Shown here: one piece after another, positions 1 to 6,360 of the stretch | How positions within the stretch are numbered: position 1 is the stretch's first letter | Layout: every line of letters begins with the position of its first letter | Origin: an uncultured Armatimonadota bacterium | GTDB taxonomy: Bacteria > Armatimonadota > UBA5829 > DTJY01 | Length of the DNA stretch: 11,230 bases | Direction: 5' to 3' | NCBI GenBank assembly: GCA_937875395.1 | Contig: CALNCU010000263.1 | Coordinates: 1-11,230, forward strand | Translations under genes and position numbers: made by a program | Notes under the pieces: generated by a model | What the model was told of the DNA's origin: nothing | What the model saw: only the letters and a program-made list of their open reading frames with translations | Database searches by the model: none

Positions 1-54
1 TAGTGCCGGAGAGGAGCATTGGCGGGTGGGCGGGTCAGGCTCCCGGAGGCACTA
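1..54. repeat. Imperfect inverted repeat with G-rich loop
   Basis: TAGTGCC at 1-7 pairs exactly with GGCACTA at 48-54. GGAGC at 13-17 pairs with GCTCC at 39-43, with a small internal loop between the two helices. The 21-base loop contains three GGG runs at 24-26, 28-30 and 32-34, flanked by GG at 21-22 and 38-39, a pattern able to form a G-quadruplex. The left arm begins at base 1, so the element may extend beyond the window. Role unknown. Confidence 0.5.
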
Positions 55-149
55 CACGAAAACCAGACCGACCAGCCATCTACATCCACCCAATCTGCGG
101 TGGGCGAAGCCATGATAAGCCGCCGCAGGGTGCTCTATTATCTACATTT

Positions 150-184
150 ACTTCGGCAGCGGCGCTTCGCTCTGCGACCGAAGT
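150..184. repeat. Hairpin-forming inverted repeat
   Basis: ACTTCGG at 150-156 is the exact reverse complement of CCGAAGT at 178-184. Inside it, CAG/CTG and AGCG/CGCT pairings extend the stem with small bulges. No T-run follows on either strand, so a terminator is unlikely. The right arm overlaps the start of the first direct-repeat copy at 180. Confidence 0.45.
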
Positions 185-275
185 ATCACCTCGGGGGGTT
201 GATGCCCCTTGCAACGCCCGCGGCGCCTCCGGCTTATGGGCTTGAAGTATCATCCGCCGGGGGTAATCCCCCTGC
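180..275. repeat. Two imperfect copies of a 32-33 bp stem-loop repeat
   Basis: Copy one is 180-212 and copy two is 244-275. Both begin GAAGTATCA, then carry a C/G-rich spacer, a run of five or six G, a short T/A-rich loop (TTGAT or TAAT), a run of C, and end in TGC. In copy two the G and C runs form GGGGG-TAAT-CCCCC, a perfect 5-bp hairpin. In copy one the same pairing is weaker. The copies start 64 bases apart. Conserved flank plus conserved stem-loop suggests a repeat family rather than chance G/C richness, but two copies are few. Confidence 0.45.
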
Positions 276-1151
276 TTAATCCCGGCTGCCCGGCAGAATG
301 GATTTCCGAGTCTCTCCGGCAGCCTTAAACCAGTCTCTTATGCCCTCTGCATCACCAGCACAAATTTTATTTAACCCGCTGGTGAGCGCATTTAAAAAAT
401 CTGCCGCCGCGCTCTTTATACAGGCATCGTTGGAGATGAATATATCACGCCAAAGTTCCGGGGAACTCTCTGCCACCCGTGTCATATCCCTGAAGCTTCC
501 GGCTACCATCTCCAAGATTTCCGGAGTCTCGCCCGCCCGCTCCTTTACAAGAGAGACCAGCGCCGCCGCCATAAGGTGCGGCAGGTGGCTTATAACGGCT
601 GCGCACCTGTCATGGGTCTCCGGGTCCAGCTCTATCGCCCGGGCGCCCAGGGATTCTGCAAGCCGCTTCATGAGGATTAGATCATCAGGATGGGTCTTTT
701 CCGTGGGAGTGACAACATACGCCGCCCCGCAGAAGAGATTTGGAGAGGCGGATTCTACCCCGGCGGATTCCGAGCCCGCCATGGGGTGCCCGCCTATAAA
801 ACGCATGCCCGGGACACCATCCGCCCCGCGGCATATACGGGCCTTTGTGCTCCCGGCATCCGTCACCACGGCGCCCGGTTTGAGCGCGGGCGCCATCCGG
901 CGGATAAAATCCAGTTCAATGCCTACTGGGGTGGCTACGTACACCAGGTCTGCATCCCGCACACCGGCTTCAAGGTCTGTTAAAATGGCATCTACAGCGC
1001 CAAGGTTCTGCGCTGCACGCAGGCGTTCTGCACTTCGGCCGATACCCGTAATCTGCACCGCCGGGAAGGCCTGCTTCACCGCCATGCCAAACGAGCCGCC
1101 TATCAGCCCCACCCCAACGATGGATATTTTTTTTAGACCAGCAAGGTTCAA
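276..1151 (-). CDS. tyrA: Prephenate dehydrogenase
   Basis: Oxidatively decarboxylates prephenate to 4-hydroxyphenylpyruvate with NAD(P)+, the committed step to tyrosine in the cytosol (arogenate use cannot be excluded). The 291-residue protein opens with a Rossmann dinucleotide motif, GVGLIGGS at 13-20. TDAGSTK follows at 98-104, then GGHPMAGSE at 120-128, a conserved HDRCAAVISHLPHL block at 180-193, and a C-terminal helical dimerisation region with GSFRDMTR at 218-225. There is no chorismate mutase fusion and no C-terminal ACT domain. The start codon is TTG (1149-1151), directly abutting the aroF TGA. GGAG lies 7 bases upstream, and the nucleotide motif begins too early to allow a later start. 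It is the last gene of the hisC-aroF-tyrA operon. Confidence 0.95.
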   Translation of the reverse strand: MNLAGLKKISIVGVGLIGGSFGMAVKQAFPAVQITGIGRSAERLRAAQNLGAVDAILTDLEAGVRDADLVYVATPVGIELDFIRRMAPALKPGAVVTDAGSTKARICRGADGVPGMRFIGGHPMAGSESAGVESASPNLFCGAAYVVTPTEKTHPDDLILMKRLAESLGARAIELDPETHDRCAAVISHLPHLMAAALVSLVKERAGETPEILEMVAGSFRDMTRVAESSPELWRDIFISNDACIKSAAADFLNALTSGLNKICAGDAEGIRDWFKAAGETRKSILPGSRD

Positions 1152-2186
1152 TCAGGCACTCCAGCCGGGGGTTCTGCCTACAGCCTCTATTATGGGAATA
1201 AGCCCCCTCATAAGTCTCTCAAACGTATCTATCTTAAGGGATTGCGGGCCGTCCTTTAGGGCGACTTCCGGGTTGGGATGTACCTCTATCATAAGGCCGT
1301 CCGCCCCCGCCGCAATAGCCGCTCTGCCTACAGGCTCCACCAGATGCCACCGGCCCGTGCCGTGGCTTGTATCTGCAATTACGGGCAGGTGCGCAAGACC
1401 CTTCACTGCCGGAATGGCGTTTATATCAAAAGTGTTACGGGTGTAGGTTTCAAAGGTACGTATCCCTCTCTCGCAAAGGATTATATCGTAGTTGCCGCGG
1501 GAGGCAATGTATTCGGCCGCCTGAAGCCACTCTTCTATGGTGGATGAGAGGCCGCGTTTAAGCATGACAGGCTTGCGCGCAAGGCCTATCTCTTTTAAGA
1601 GAGAGAAGTTTGCCATGTTTCGCGCACCCACCTGAAGTATGTCGGAGTATTTTAGCACCAGGTCAATGTCACGGGCGTCCATCACCTCTGTGATAATGGG
1701 CATGCCGGTTTCATCGCGCGCGGCCGCCATGTATTTTAGCGCTTCTTCCCCCAGTCCCTGAAAGCTGTATGGGGATGTACTGGGTTTAAATGCGCCGCCC
1801 CTTAGCACGCGGGCGCCCGCCTTGCGTGCGGCCCTTGCGGTGGTGAGGAGCTGTTCTTCACTCTCTACGCAGCAGGGGCCGGCCATAACCACAATCTCGT
1901 CGCCGCCTATGGTGACTCCTCTTACGTTTATAACTGTGCGCTCCGGGTGAAACTCCCGGCCCACCAGTTTATAAGGCTTGAGGATAGATACCACTCTCTC
2001 CACAAACGGGAGTGCCTCAATGCGCTGGGCGATATCTGCTTTATCTTCATCCGGGGCACCTATGGCGCCTATGATGGTCTTTTCAACACCGCGGGAGAGA
2101 TGGATGCCGTAGCCGCGGCCTTTAAGGTTTGTTACAACTTTATCTACATCCTGATCCGTGGCGTTGGATGAAAGAATAATAATCAT
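1152..2186 (-). CDS. aroF: 3-deoxy-7-phosphoheptulonate synthase, type I-beta with ACT-like domain
   Basis: Condenses phosphoenolpyruvate with erythrose 4-phosphate to DAHP, the first shikimate pathway step. Residues 1-75 form a ferredoxin/ACT-like regulatory domain of the Thermotoga maritima type, and the TIM-barrel catalytic domain follows. Expected metal ligands are present: Cys105 in AGPCCVES, His275 in ADTSHG, Glu301 in EVHP and Asp312. The family motif GGAFKPRTSPY reads GGAFKPSTSPY here (131-141): the arginine that contacts the erythrose 4-phosphate phosphate in related enzymes is Ser136. The ACT-like domain suggests feedback inhibition by tyrosine or phenylalanine (family knowledge). 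The ATG start overlaps the hisC stop as ATGA, with a strong AAGGAGGTG SD just upstream, so coupled translation is likely. Length of 344 residues is normal. Confidence 0.95.
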   Translation of the reverse strand: MIIILSSNATDQDVDKVVTNLKGRGYGIHLSRGVEKTIIGAIGAPDEDKADIAQRIEALPFVERVVSILKPYKLVGREFHPERTVINVRGVTIGGDEIVVMAGPCCVESEEQLLTTARAARKAGARVLRGGAFKPSTSPYSFQGLGEEALKYMAAARDETGMPIITEVMDARDIDLVLKYSDILQVGARNMANFSLLKEIGLARKPVMLKRGLSSTIEEWLQAAEYIASRGNYDIILCERGIRTFETYTRNTFDINAIPAVKGLAHLPVIADTSHGTGRWHLVEPVGRAAIAAGADGLMIEVHPNPEVALKDGPQSLKIDTFERLMRGLIPIIEAVGRTPGWSA

Positions 2187-3271
2187 CCCAGCACCTCCTT
2201 AATAGTCTTTATGAACCGCTCGTTTTCGTCCATGGTGCCTATTGTTACGCGGATAAACGTGGGACAGCCGAAGATATCCCCCGTGCGGATTATAACTCCA
2301 CGCTTCAACAGCTCCGTAAAGACCGGGCGGCAGTCCTGCTTAATATCCACCCAGATGAAGTTTGCCTCCGTCCGGGCATACGGCAGGCCCATCTTGTCAA
2401 ACTGCGCATACAAATAATCCCGGCCCTGGGCGTTTATCTTGCGAATCTTATCTACGTGCGCCACATCTTCAAGCGCGGCAGTAGCGGCTGCCTGGGCCAG
2501 GCTGTTTACGTTGAACGGTTCGCGAACCTGGTGCAGGCCCGCAATAATCTCCGGGCGGGCAATTCCATAGCCTATCCTGAGGCCTGCAAGGCCGTATATC
2601 TTAGAGAATGTATGCAGTATTATTACATTTTTGCCCTGGCGCACATAATCCAGCGTATCCGGATAGTCTGGGCTCTCTACATACTCATAGTAGGCCTCGT
2701 CAAAGACAACTATTACGCGCTCCGGCACCTTTGCCATAAACCGGTCCACCTCTTCTTTTGTAACTATGGTGCCGGTGGGGTTGTTGGGGTTGGCAATTAT
2801 TATAAGCCGGGTGTTGCTGTTTATGCGTGCCGCAATTTCATCCAGGCTGTATTTGTGCCTGCATGCGGGTGCGCTTTTGTATTCACAGTTGTTAAGCACT
2901 GCGGCGGATTCGTACCGGGAGAAAGTTACGTCTGAAGAGATAACCTCGTCCGTAGCCGAGAGGAAGGTTATGCCTATGTAGTGGATAAGCTCGTCTGAGC
3001 CGTTTCCGCAGATGATATGGTTCTCCCCTACTCCCCACTTGGCGGCAAGGGCCCGGGTGAGCGCAAAGCAGCTTCCATCCGGATAAAGCGCAACATCCCC
3101 TATGGCTTTCTTCATGGCATCCAGCGCCTTGGGTGATGGGCCGACGGGATTTTCATTTGAAGCCAGCTTTACAATGTCCTTTATGCCAAATTCCCGCCTG
3201 ACCTCATCTATAGGCTTTCCAGGAACATAGGGTTTCAGCTTCAAAATGTGTTCATTAACAAGACCGCGCAT
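2183..3271 (-). CDS. hisC: Histidinol-phosphate/aromatic aminotransferase (fold-type I PLP)
   Basis: PLP-dependent aminotransferase of the HisC family, 362 residues, cytosolic. Visible motifs: SNENPVGPSP at 38-47 (substrate side), NPNNPTGT at 161-168, DEAYYEY at 191-197, the PLP-binding Lys224 in TFSKIYGLAGLRIGYG, and a carboxylate-binding Arg341 in FIRVTIGT. HisC enzymes make histidinol phosphate, but the family overlaps with aromatic aminotransferases. First place in an operon with aroF and tyrA suggests it transaminates 4-hydroxyphenylpyruvate, phenylpyruvate or prephenate, perhaps besides its histidine role. ATG start with AGGAG 9 bases upstream. The last bases overlap the aroF ATG. The gene symbol reflects family, not proven substrate. 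Confidence 0.88.
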   Translation of the reverse strand: MRGLVNEHILKLKPYVPGKPIDEVRREFGIKDIVKLASNENPVGPSPKALDAMKKAIGDVALYPDGSCFALTRALAAKWGVGENHIICGNGSDELIHYIGITFLSATDEVISSDVTFSRYESAAVLNNCEYKSAPACRHKYSLDEIAARINSNTRLIIIANPNNPTGTIVTKEEVDRFMAKVPERVIVVFDEAYYEYVESPDYPDTLDYVRQGKNVIILHTFSKIYGLAGLRIGYGIARPEIIAGLHQVREPFNVNSLAQAAATAALEDVAHVDKIRKINAQGRDYLYAQFDKMGLPYARTEANFIWVDIKQDCRPVFTELLKRGVIIRTGDIFGCPTFIRVTIGTMDENERFIKTIKEVLG

Positions 3272-3303
3272 ATCCGTAAACTCCTAACTTTATTTATTCT
3301 TTA

Positions 3304-3332
3304 AGTTTAACAAATACAGAGCGGTTTTACAA
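3304..3332 (-). promoter_or_regulatory. Possible promoter of the hisC-aroF-tyrA operon
   Basis: On the minus strand TTGTAA (3327-3332) is followed after 17 bases by TAAACT (3304-3309); each hexamer matches 4 of 6 consensus positions. Transcription would begin near 3297, leaving a leader of about 25 bases. No T-box, leader peptide or attenuator is visible upstream of hisC. Confidence 0.38.
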
Positions 3333-3426
3333 CCAAGCTTGCCTGTGTAAGCGGAATTTCCTAAAGACAGCCTTTACACGGGATGCATACCCTTCTAAAT
3401 TCTATGGCCTCCCTCTGCGCTCCGGG

Positions 3427-3468
3427 GTAAACAAAAAGGGCCGGATGCTTAAAACATCCGACCCTTTT
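3427..3468 (-). terminator. Intrinsic terminator of secG
   Basis: Bases 3434-3447 and 3455-3468 form a 13-bp stem with one mismatch (C3441/A3461) and a 7-base loop. Read on the minus strand the stem ends in CCCTTTTTGTTTA, a good U-tract. It lies 22 bases past the secG stop and so separates secG from the aromatic operon. Confidence 0.88.
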
Positions 3469-3490
3469 CAAATTTTGCTTAAAGACTGTC

Positions 3491-3739
3491 TTACATAACC
3501 ATTTTTGATCTGACGTAGTATATAACCGCGCTTAGCACAAAAAAGATAATTGCACACCATTTGGTAATGCCTGCAAGCTTCTCATCCATCCCCGGTTTTC
3601 CGCGGAAAGAAGAAGTCATCTTGCCGCCGATGGTTCCGGTAAGCCCTTCGCTCTTTGTTGTCTGAGTCATAACCAGACCAATAAGCGCTATTGCGCTGAT
3701 TAACTGGATTAAAGTCAATATTGTAACAACTACACCCAA
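3491..3739 (-). CDS. secG: Preprotein translocase subunit SecG
   Basis: Small inner-membrane subunit of the SecYEG translocon that aids SecA-driven protein export. The 82-residue protein has two membrane segments (about 3-24 and 57-76) joined by a polar loop carrying GLTGTIGG at 32-39, the signature region of SecG. Length is typical. The start is TTG (3737-3739) with AGGTGG 6 bases upstream. The first in-frame ATG, at residue 24, would remove the first membrane segment, so TTG is preferred. It has its own near-consensus promoter and terminator, so it is probably transcribed alone. Confidence 0.9.
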   Translation of the reverse strand: MGVVVTILTLIQLISAIALIGLVMTQTTKSEGLTGTIGGKMTSSFRGKPGMDEKLAGITKWCAIIFFVLSAVIYYVRSKMVM

Positions 3740-3798
3740 AGTGTTCCACCTCGTACGCGCCCATCTTGGGGCGGTTCATGCCTGCTAAATACCGGAAT

Positions 3799-3828
3799 AC
3801 TATAACACCTCAAAGTATCTTGTGTCAA
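3799..3828 (-). promoter_or_regulatory. Sigma-70-type promoter of secG
   Basis: A perfect -35 TTGACA (3823-3828) is separated by 18 bases from TATAGT (3799-3804), 5 of 6 matches to the -10 consensus. Transcription would start near 3792, giving a leader of about 53 bases before the secG TTG. The -35 lies at the very end of the URO-D-like relic. Confidence 0.75.
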
Positions 3829-4143
3829 GGTGTCCGGGCCTAGCTCCTCCCGCAGCCGGCCTAAGTCTACCGGCCAGGCATCTTTGGGAAGCCCCATCGC
3901 TGCATCTTGCAGGAGGTGATGGCGCATGTAATCATGAAACTCCAGCTGCGTCTCCATCATAAGATTGGGGGGTTGGAGTATTCTTCAAAGGTAATTCCAC
4001 GGGGGTTCAGCCAGTTGTTGAAGATATAGTACCGGGGGTTCACACCCAGAATCATGGGGACACATATGGGCGTTCCGGCGTCGTAAGCGTTCTATACCCC
4101 TTCTACTTCACGGTTATGCGCCTGAAAAATCAATGCACTTCAT
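3826..4143 (-). pseudogene. Decayed URO-D-superfamily gene, N-terminal relic
   Basis: Read across three frames this encodes the front of a uroporphyrinogen-decarboxylase-like (URO-D superfamily, not HemE itself) protein. It begins MKCIDF at the ATG 4141-4143, with AAGGAGG 5 bases upstream. One T too many in the five-base run at 4125-4129 then shifts the frame to QAHNREVEGV. A TAG at 4092-4094, where a W codon (TGG) would fit, interrupts it, and NAYDAGTPICVPMILGVNPR follows. The frame continues to EEYSN at 3972; one base short in the six-base C run (3967-3972) shifts it again to the frame of METQLEF, HDYMRHHLLQDAAMGLPKDAW. Family members are usually more than 300 residues; little over 100 codons remain. 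The tail VDLGRLREELGPDTL resembles a later part of the family, so an internal deletion is possible. The last 76 codons form an open frame but not a gene. Confidence 0.72.
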
Positions 4144-4210
4144 TGCATCCTCCTTGATGCTTTGGTCTCTGGGGATACTTTCCACGAAAATTATGCAAAC
4201 TCAAGGTTGC

Positions 4211-5098
4211 TTATATTTTATCAAAGTATAGATATGGGTACTTTTCTATGATAGCATTCATATGCTCTGGAAATCCGGCATTTACAATATTGATAAACTC
4301 ATATTCAAATTCCTGCCCGTCACGGCCATATATATCCAAGCCATTCGCTATGCATTCTTCAAGATAATCTTTTGGATAAGCAGTACCAGGCACTCCTATT
4401 ATAGAGTTCACCTTTTCTGCTACCCTCTCAGCCCCACCCAGGTAGGAAAAATGCCATCCTCCATTTATTATTCTTGGATGGCTGTATCGGCGATTGCGTA
4501 ATTTTTGAGGCGTAGTAAGATTTTTAAACCTGGTAATAATGGTTCCAGGCCATTTGCCTTTGCTGCGGCAATTTACAAAATAGTAAAACAGGGATTGCTC
4601 CAAGACCAACGGCATCCTATCAAGTAATTTCATGCCGTGATGTTTGAATAACAAGAGCGGAAACCTGGCAAATGCCTGGCAAAAACTTCTGCGAGGCCCG
4701 TATGTTAGGAATTTGATTTCGCACTTGCTCTTATCTAACAAACGAACCACTTCCGAGTTCGGGATTTCATCAATATCTGAAATAAAGATCAAGTCCTCCG
4801 GACTGCTGTTTTCCAGTCCCCTCATTATGCTGTTTCTTTGATGAATTTCCAGTGTCCATATATTATCAACGGCAGGGTCATAATCAGGCATATCTTCAAC
4901 TCTGATATAGATAATCTTGGCAAGGTATTCTTCGAACATGGATTTATTAGCTTCAAAAACAAATTCTTTATCCTTATTCTTAAAGGTCTTATTAGACTCC
5001 ACAAGTACAAAATAATCAACCACATCATTCAGCAGCTTCAACCTTAGCTCCAGCAACTCAAGTTCATTAAAGAAAGTGAAGCAATCGTAAACCTTCAT
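4211..5098 (-). CDS. Glycosyltransferase family 17 protein
   Basis: Resembles the GT17 family (beta-1,4-N-acetylglucosaminyltransferase-like), so it probably transfers a sugar from a nucleotide donor during surface glycan assembly; acceptor unknown. The 295-residue protein starts MKVYDCFTFFNELELLELRL, the typical GT17 opening. It then has VDYFVLVESNKTF at 27-39, a basic/polar QRNSIMRGL block at 87-95, the likely metal/donor motif SDIDEIP at 107-113, and GGWHFSYLGG at 213-222. No signal peptide or membrane segment is evident. ATG start with AGAGG 6 bases upstream. The gene is much more A+T rich than its neighbours (two sampled 60-base lines are 28% G+C, against 57% for one in the next gene), which suggests horizontal acquisition. 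It follows the HAD gene by 41 bases and may share its transcript. Confidence 0.85.
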   Translation of the reverse strand: MKVYDCFTFFNELELLELRLKLLNDVVDYFVLVESNKTFKNKDKEFVFEANKSMFEEYLAKIIYIRVEDMPDYDPAVDNIWTLEIHQRNSIMRGLENSSPEDLIFISDIDEIPNSEVVRLLDKSKCEIKFLTYGPRRSFCQAFARFPLLLFKHHGMKLLDRMPLVLEQSLFYYFVNCRSKGKWPGTIITRFKNLTTPQKLRNRRYSHPRIINGGWHFSYLGGAERVAEKVNSIIGVPGTAYPKDYLEECIANGLDIYGRDGQEFEYEFINIVNAGFPEHMNAIIEKYPYLYFDKI

Positions 5099-5139
5099 AT
5101 CAACCCTCTTCTGTAAATAGTATTGGCTGTCTTGTTTAT

Positions 5140-5793
5140 CTAAGGCTGCCGGAAGCTGCAGATTACCTCAACCTGCAAATCCAATAAGGAATCAAAACAC
5201 ATATCCGCCTCAAGATTTATGGATGGGTTTGGAACGCAGGGCACGGCAAAGCATGCCATTCCTGCCGACTTTGCCGCGCGAACCCCGTGCAGGCTGTCTT
5301 CTATTACCAGGCACTCTGCGGCCGGTATGCCAAGCTTTTCTGCAGCAAGTAGAAAGACATCCGGGTGGGGCTTACCATGCAAAACAGATTCGCTTGAGAC
5401 CATCACCTTAAAATACGGCGTCCAGGCAAACTTGTCTGCAACATGATGTATGGCCTGGATGGGAGAGCCGGATGCTATGGCAAGGCTGAATCTCCCTGCA
5501 AGCCTGCGAACAAGGTCATCCGCCCCCGGCATGGTTTCAATCGGCCCATCAAAATTCTTGATCAGCCATTCTTTAAGAAGCTGCCCGCACTCTTCTCCGG
5601 TGATGTTGCCTGCCCCCGCCCAGGCATGGATGGTTCGTCCTATATCCGTGGCGTTCATCCCCTTGTAAGATTCCGCAACCTCCGGGGAGAACTCCCGGCC
5701 AAGGTGGCGGAATAGGCGGGCCTCTGCCTCCGTCCAGGTAGAGCTGCTGTCCACAAGCGTTTCATCCATGTCAAAAATAACGGCGCTTATCAA
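5140..5793 (-). CDS. HAD-superfamily hydrolase, subfamily IA (phosphoglucomutase-like)
   Basis: Cytosolic phosphatase or phosphomutase of the beta-phosphoglucomutase/2-deoxyglucose-6-phosphatase type; substrate probably a sugar phosphate. All four HAD motifs are present: the nucleophile pair Asp8/Asp10 in FDMDETL, Ser108 in IASGSP, Lys141 in GKPHPDVF, and Glu165-Asp166 in VIEDSLHGVRAAKSAGM. A helical cap occupies about 15-85. The residue after DMD is usually Gly and is Glu here. Length of 217 residues is normal. The start is TTG (5791-5793) with AAGGAG 6 bases upstream, one base after the preceding stop, so translation is probably coupled. No later start is possible because motif I begins at residue 6. 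Confidence 0.88.
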   Translation of the reverse strand: MISAVIFDMDETLVDSSSTWTEAEARLFRHLGREFSPEVAESYKGMNATDIGRTIHAWAGAGNITGEECGQLLKEWLIKNFDGPIETMPGADDLVRRLAGRFSLAIASGSPIQAIHHVADKFAWTPYFKVMVSSESVLHGKPHPDVFLLAAEKLGIPAAECLVIEDSLHGVRAAKSAGMACFAVPCVPNPSINLEADMCFDSLLDLQVEVICSFRQP

Positions 5794-5794
5794 T

Positions 5795-6328
5795 TTATGC
5801 TCCTTTATTAGAATGACGGCGGAGGGAGTTACGCTCGTCTCTCTCTTTGGTTAACTTTTTCAGGAATCCGGCCTCAATATAGTCGTTCGGGGTCCGCCGT
5901 ACCAGCTCCTCCATCACCTCAATTGCTTCATCCAGACGGCCATCGGAGTGCAGAGTCTTGGCCAGCATTGAGCGGGCGGCAAGATTTTCCGGATTAGCCT
6001 CAATAGCCTCCCTGTACCGGCAGATTTTCTCATCATTCAGGGACTTTAAGCTGGCTCTATCCATCTTGCCGCTTAGGATGGGGATTAAAATTGAGATTAA
6101 GGCGATTAGTATGAGTATTGTAATCGCCATTACCATGGTACGGGCAATGATAGCAGAGATAATTGCGCCGGCGTAGATGCCTGCTATCAAAATACAGGCT
6201 GCTCCGCTGATGGAACCCTCAATACACCAGCCGATGATACGATGCAGCCCCAGCCCGGCAATTATTGCAGCAAGACCTATTATGCATACCAGAGCCATTG
6301 CGCTTCCCAGCTCTGCCATAATTCCCAT
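5795..6328 (-). CDS. Membrane protein with TPR-like C-terminal domain
   Basis: I do not recognise the family. The 177-residue protein has three hydrophobic segments (about 9-31, 36-62 and 65-86) and then a charged soluble part. Residues 97-152 (KICRYREAIEANPENLAARS, then LHSDGRLDEAIEVMEEL) have the A/N-P spacing of one to two tetratricopeptide repeats, a protein-binding fold. The C-terminus is strongly basic (KERDERNSLRRHSNK). The topology suggests a membrane-anchored scaffold with a cytoplasmic TPR tail. ATG start with AGGGGG 5 bases upstream. Its stop lies one base before the HAD start, so the two form a transcription unit. Function unknown. Confidence 0.72.
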   Translation of the reverse strand: MGIMAELGSAMALVCIIGLAAIIAGLGLHRIIGWCIEGSISGAACILIAGIYAGAIISAIIARTMVMAITILILIALISILIPILSGKMDRASLKSLNDEKICRYREAIEANPENLAARSMLAKTLHSDGRLDEAIEVMEELVRRTPNDYIEAGFLKKLTKERDERNSLRRHSNKGA

Positions 6329-6360
6329 TTTAATCCCCCTGATGCCTGCGCAGGTTCGCC

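Larger units (their letters stand above)
1..275. other. Structured non-coding region downstream of tyrA
   Basis: No open frame here resembles a protein, and the short plus-strand frames look like chance. The stretch holds one stem-loop with a very G-rich loop (1-54), a second hairpin (150-184) and two imperfect copies of a repeat that itself folds (180-212 and 244-275). It follows the tyrA stop directly. No U-run follows any of the hairpins, so none is a convincing intrinsic terminator. It could be an intergenic repeat element, a structured RNA or the edge of a small mobile palindromic element; the sequence alone does not decide. I see no tRNA, RNase P, tmRNA or riboswitch signature. Confidence 0.5.

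Noticed and set aside
1..275. tRNA, riboswitch or known structured RNA
   Set aside because: No T-loop, CCA end, RNase P, tmRNA or cobalamin-type motif could be found on either strand.
298..1446. A 382-codon plus-strand open frame
   Set aside because: It lies opposite tyrA and the end of aroF, both certain by motif. Its product has no recognisable domain; long antisense frames are common opposite G+C-rich genes.
2456..2935. A 159-codon plus-strand open frame with hydrophobic stretches
   Set aside because: It is wholly antisense to hisC, without an SD, and its hydrophobicity mirrors the hisC codons.
3272..3430. T-box, attenuator or leader peptide before hisC
   Set aside because: No T-box core, no run of Tyr, Phe or His codons and no competing hairpins are visible; only a weak promoter and an SD.
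3730..3960. A 76-codon minus-strand frame as an independent small gene
   Set aside because: Its first half is the continuation of the broken URO-D-like protein, its ATG has no SD, and its second half runs through the secG promoter and leader.
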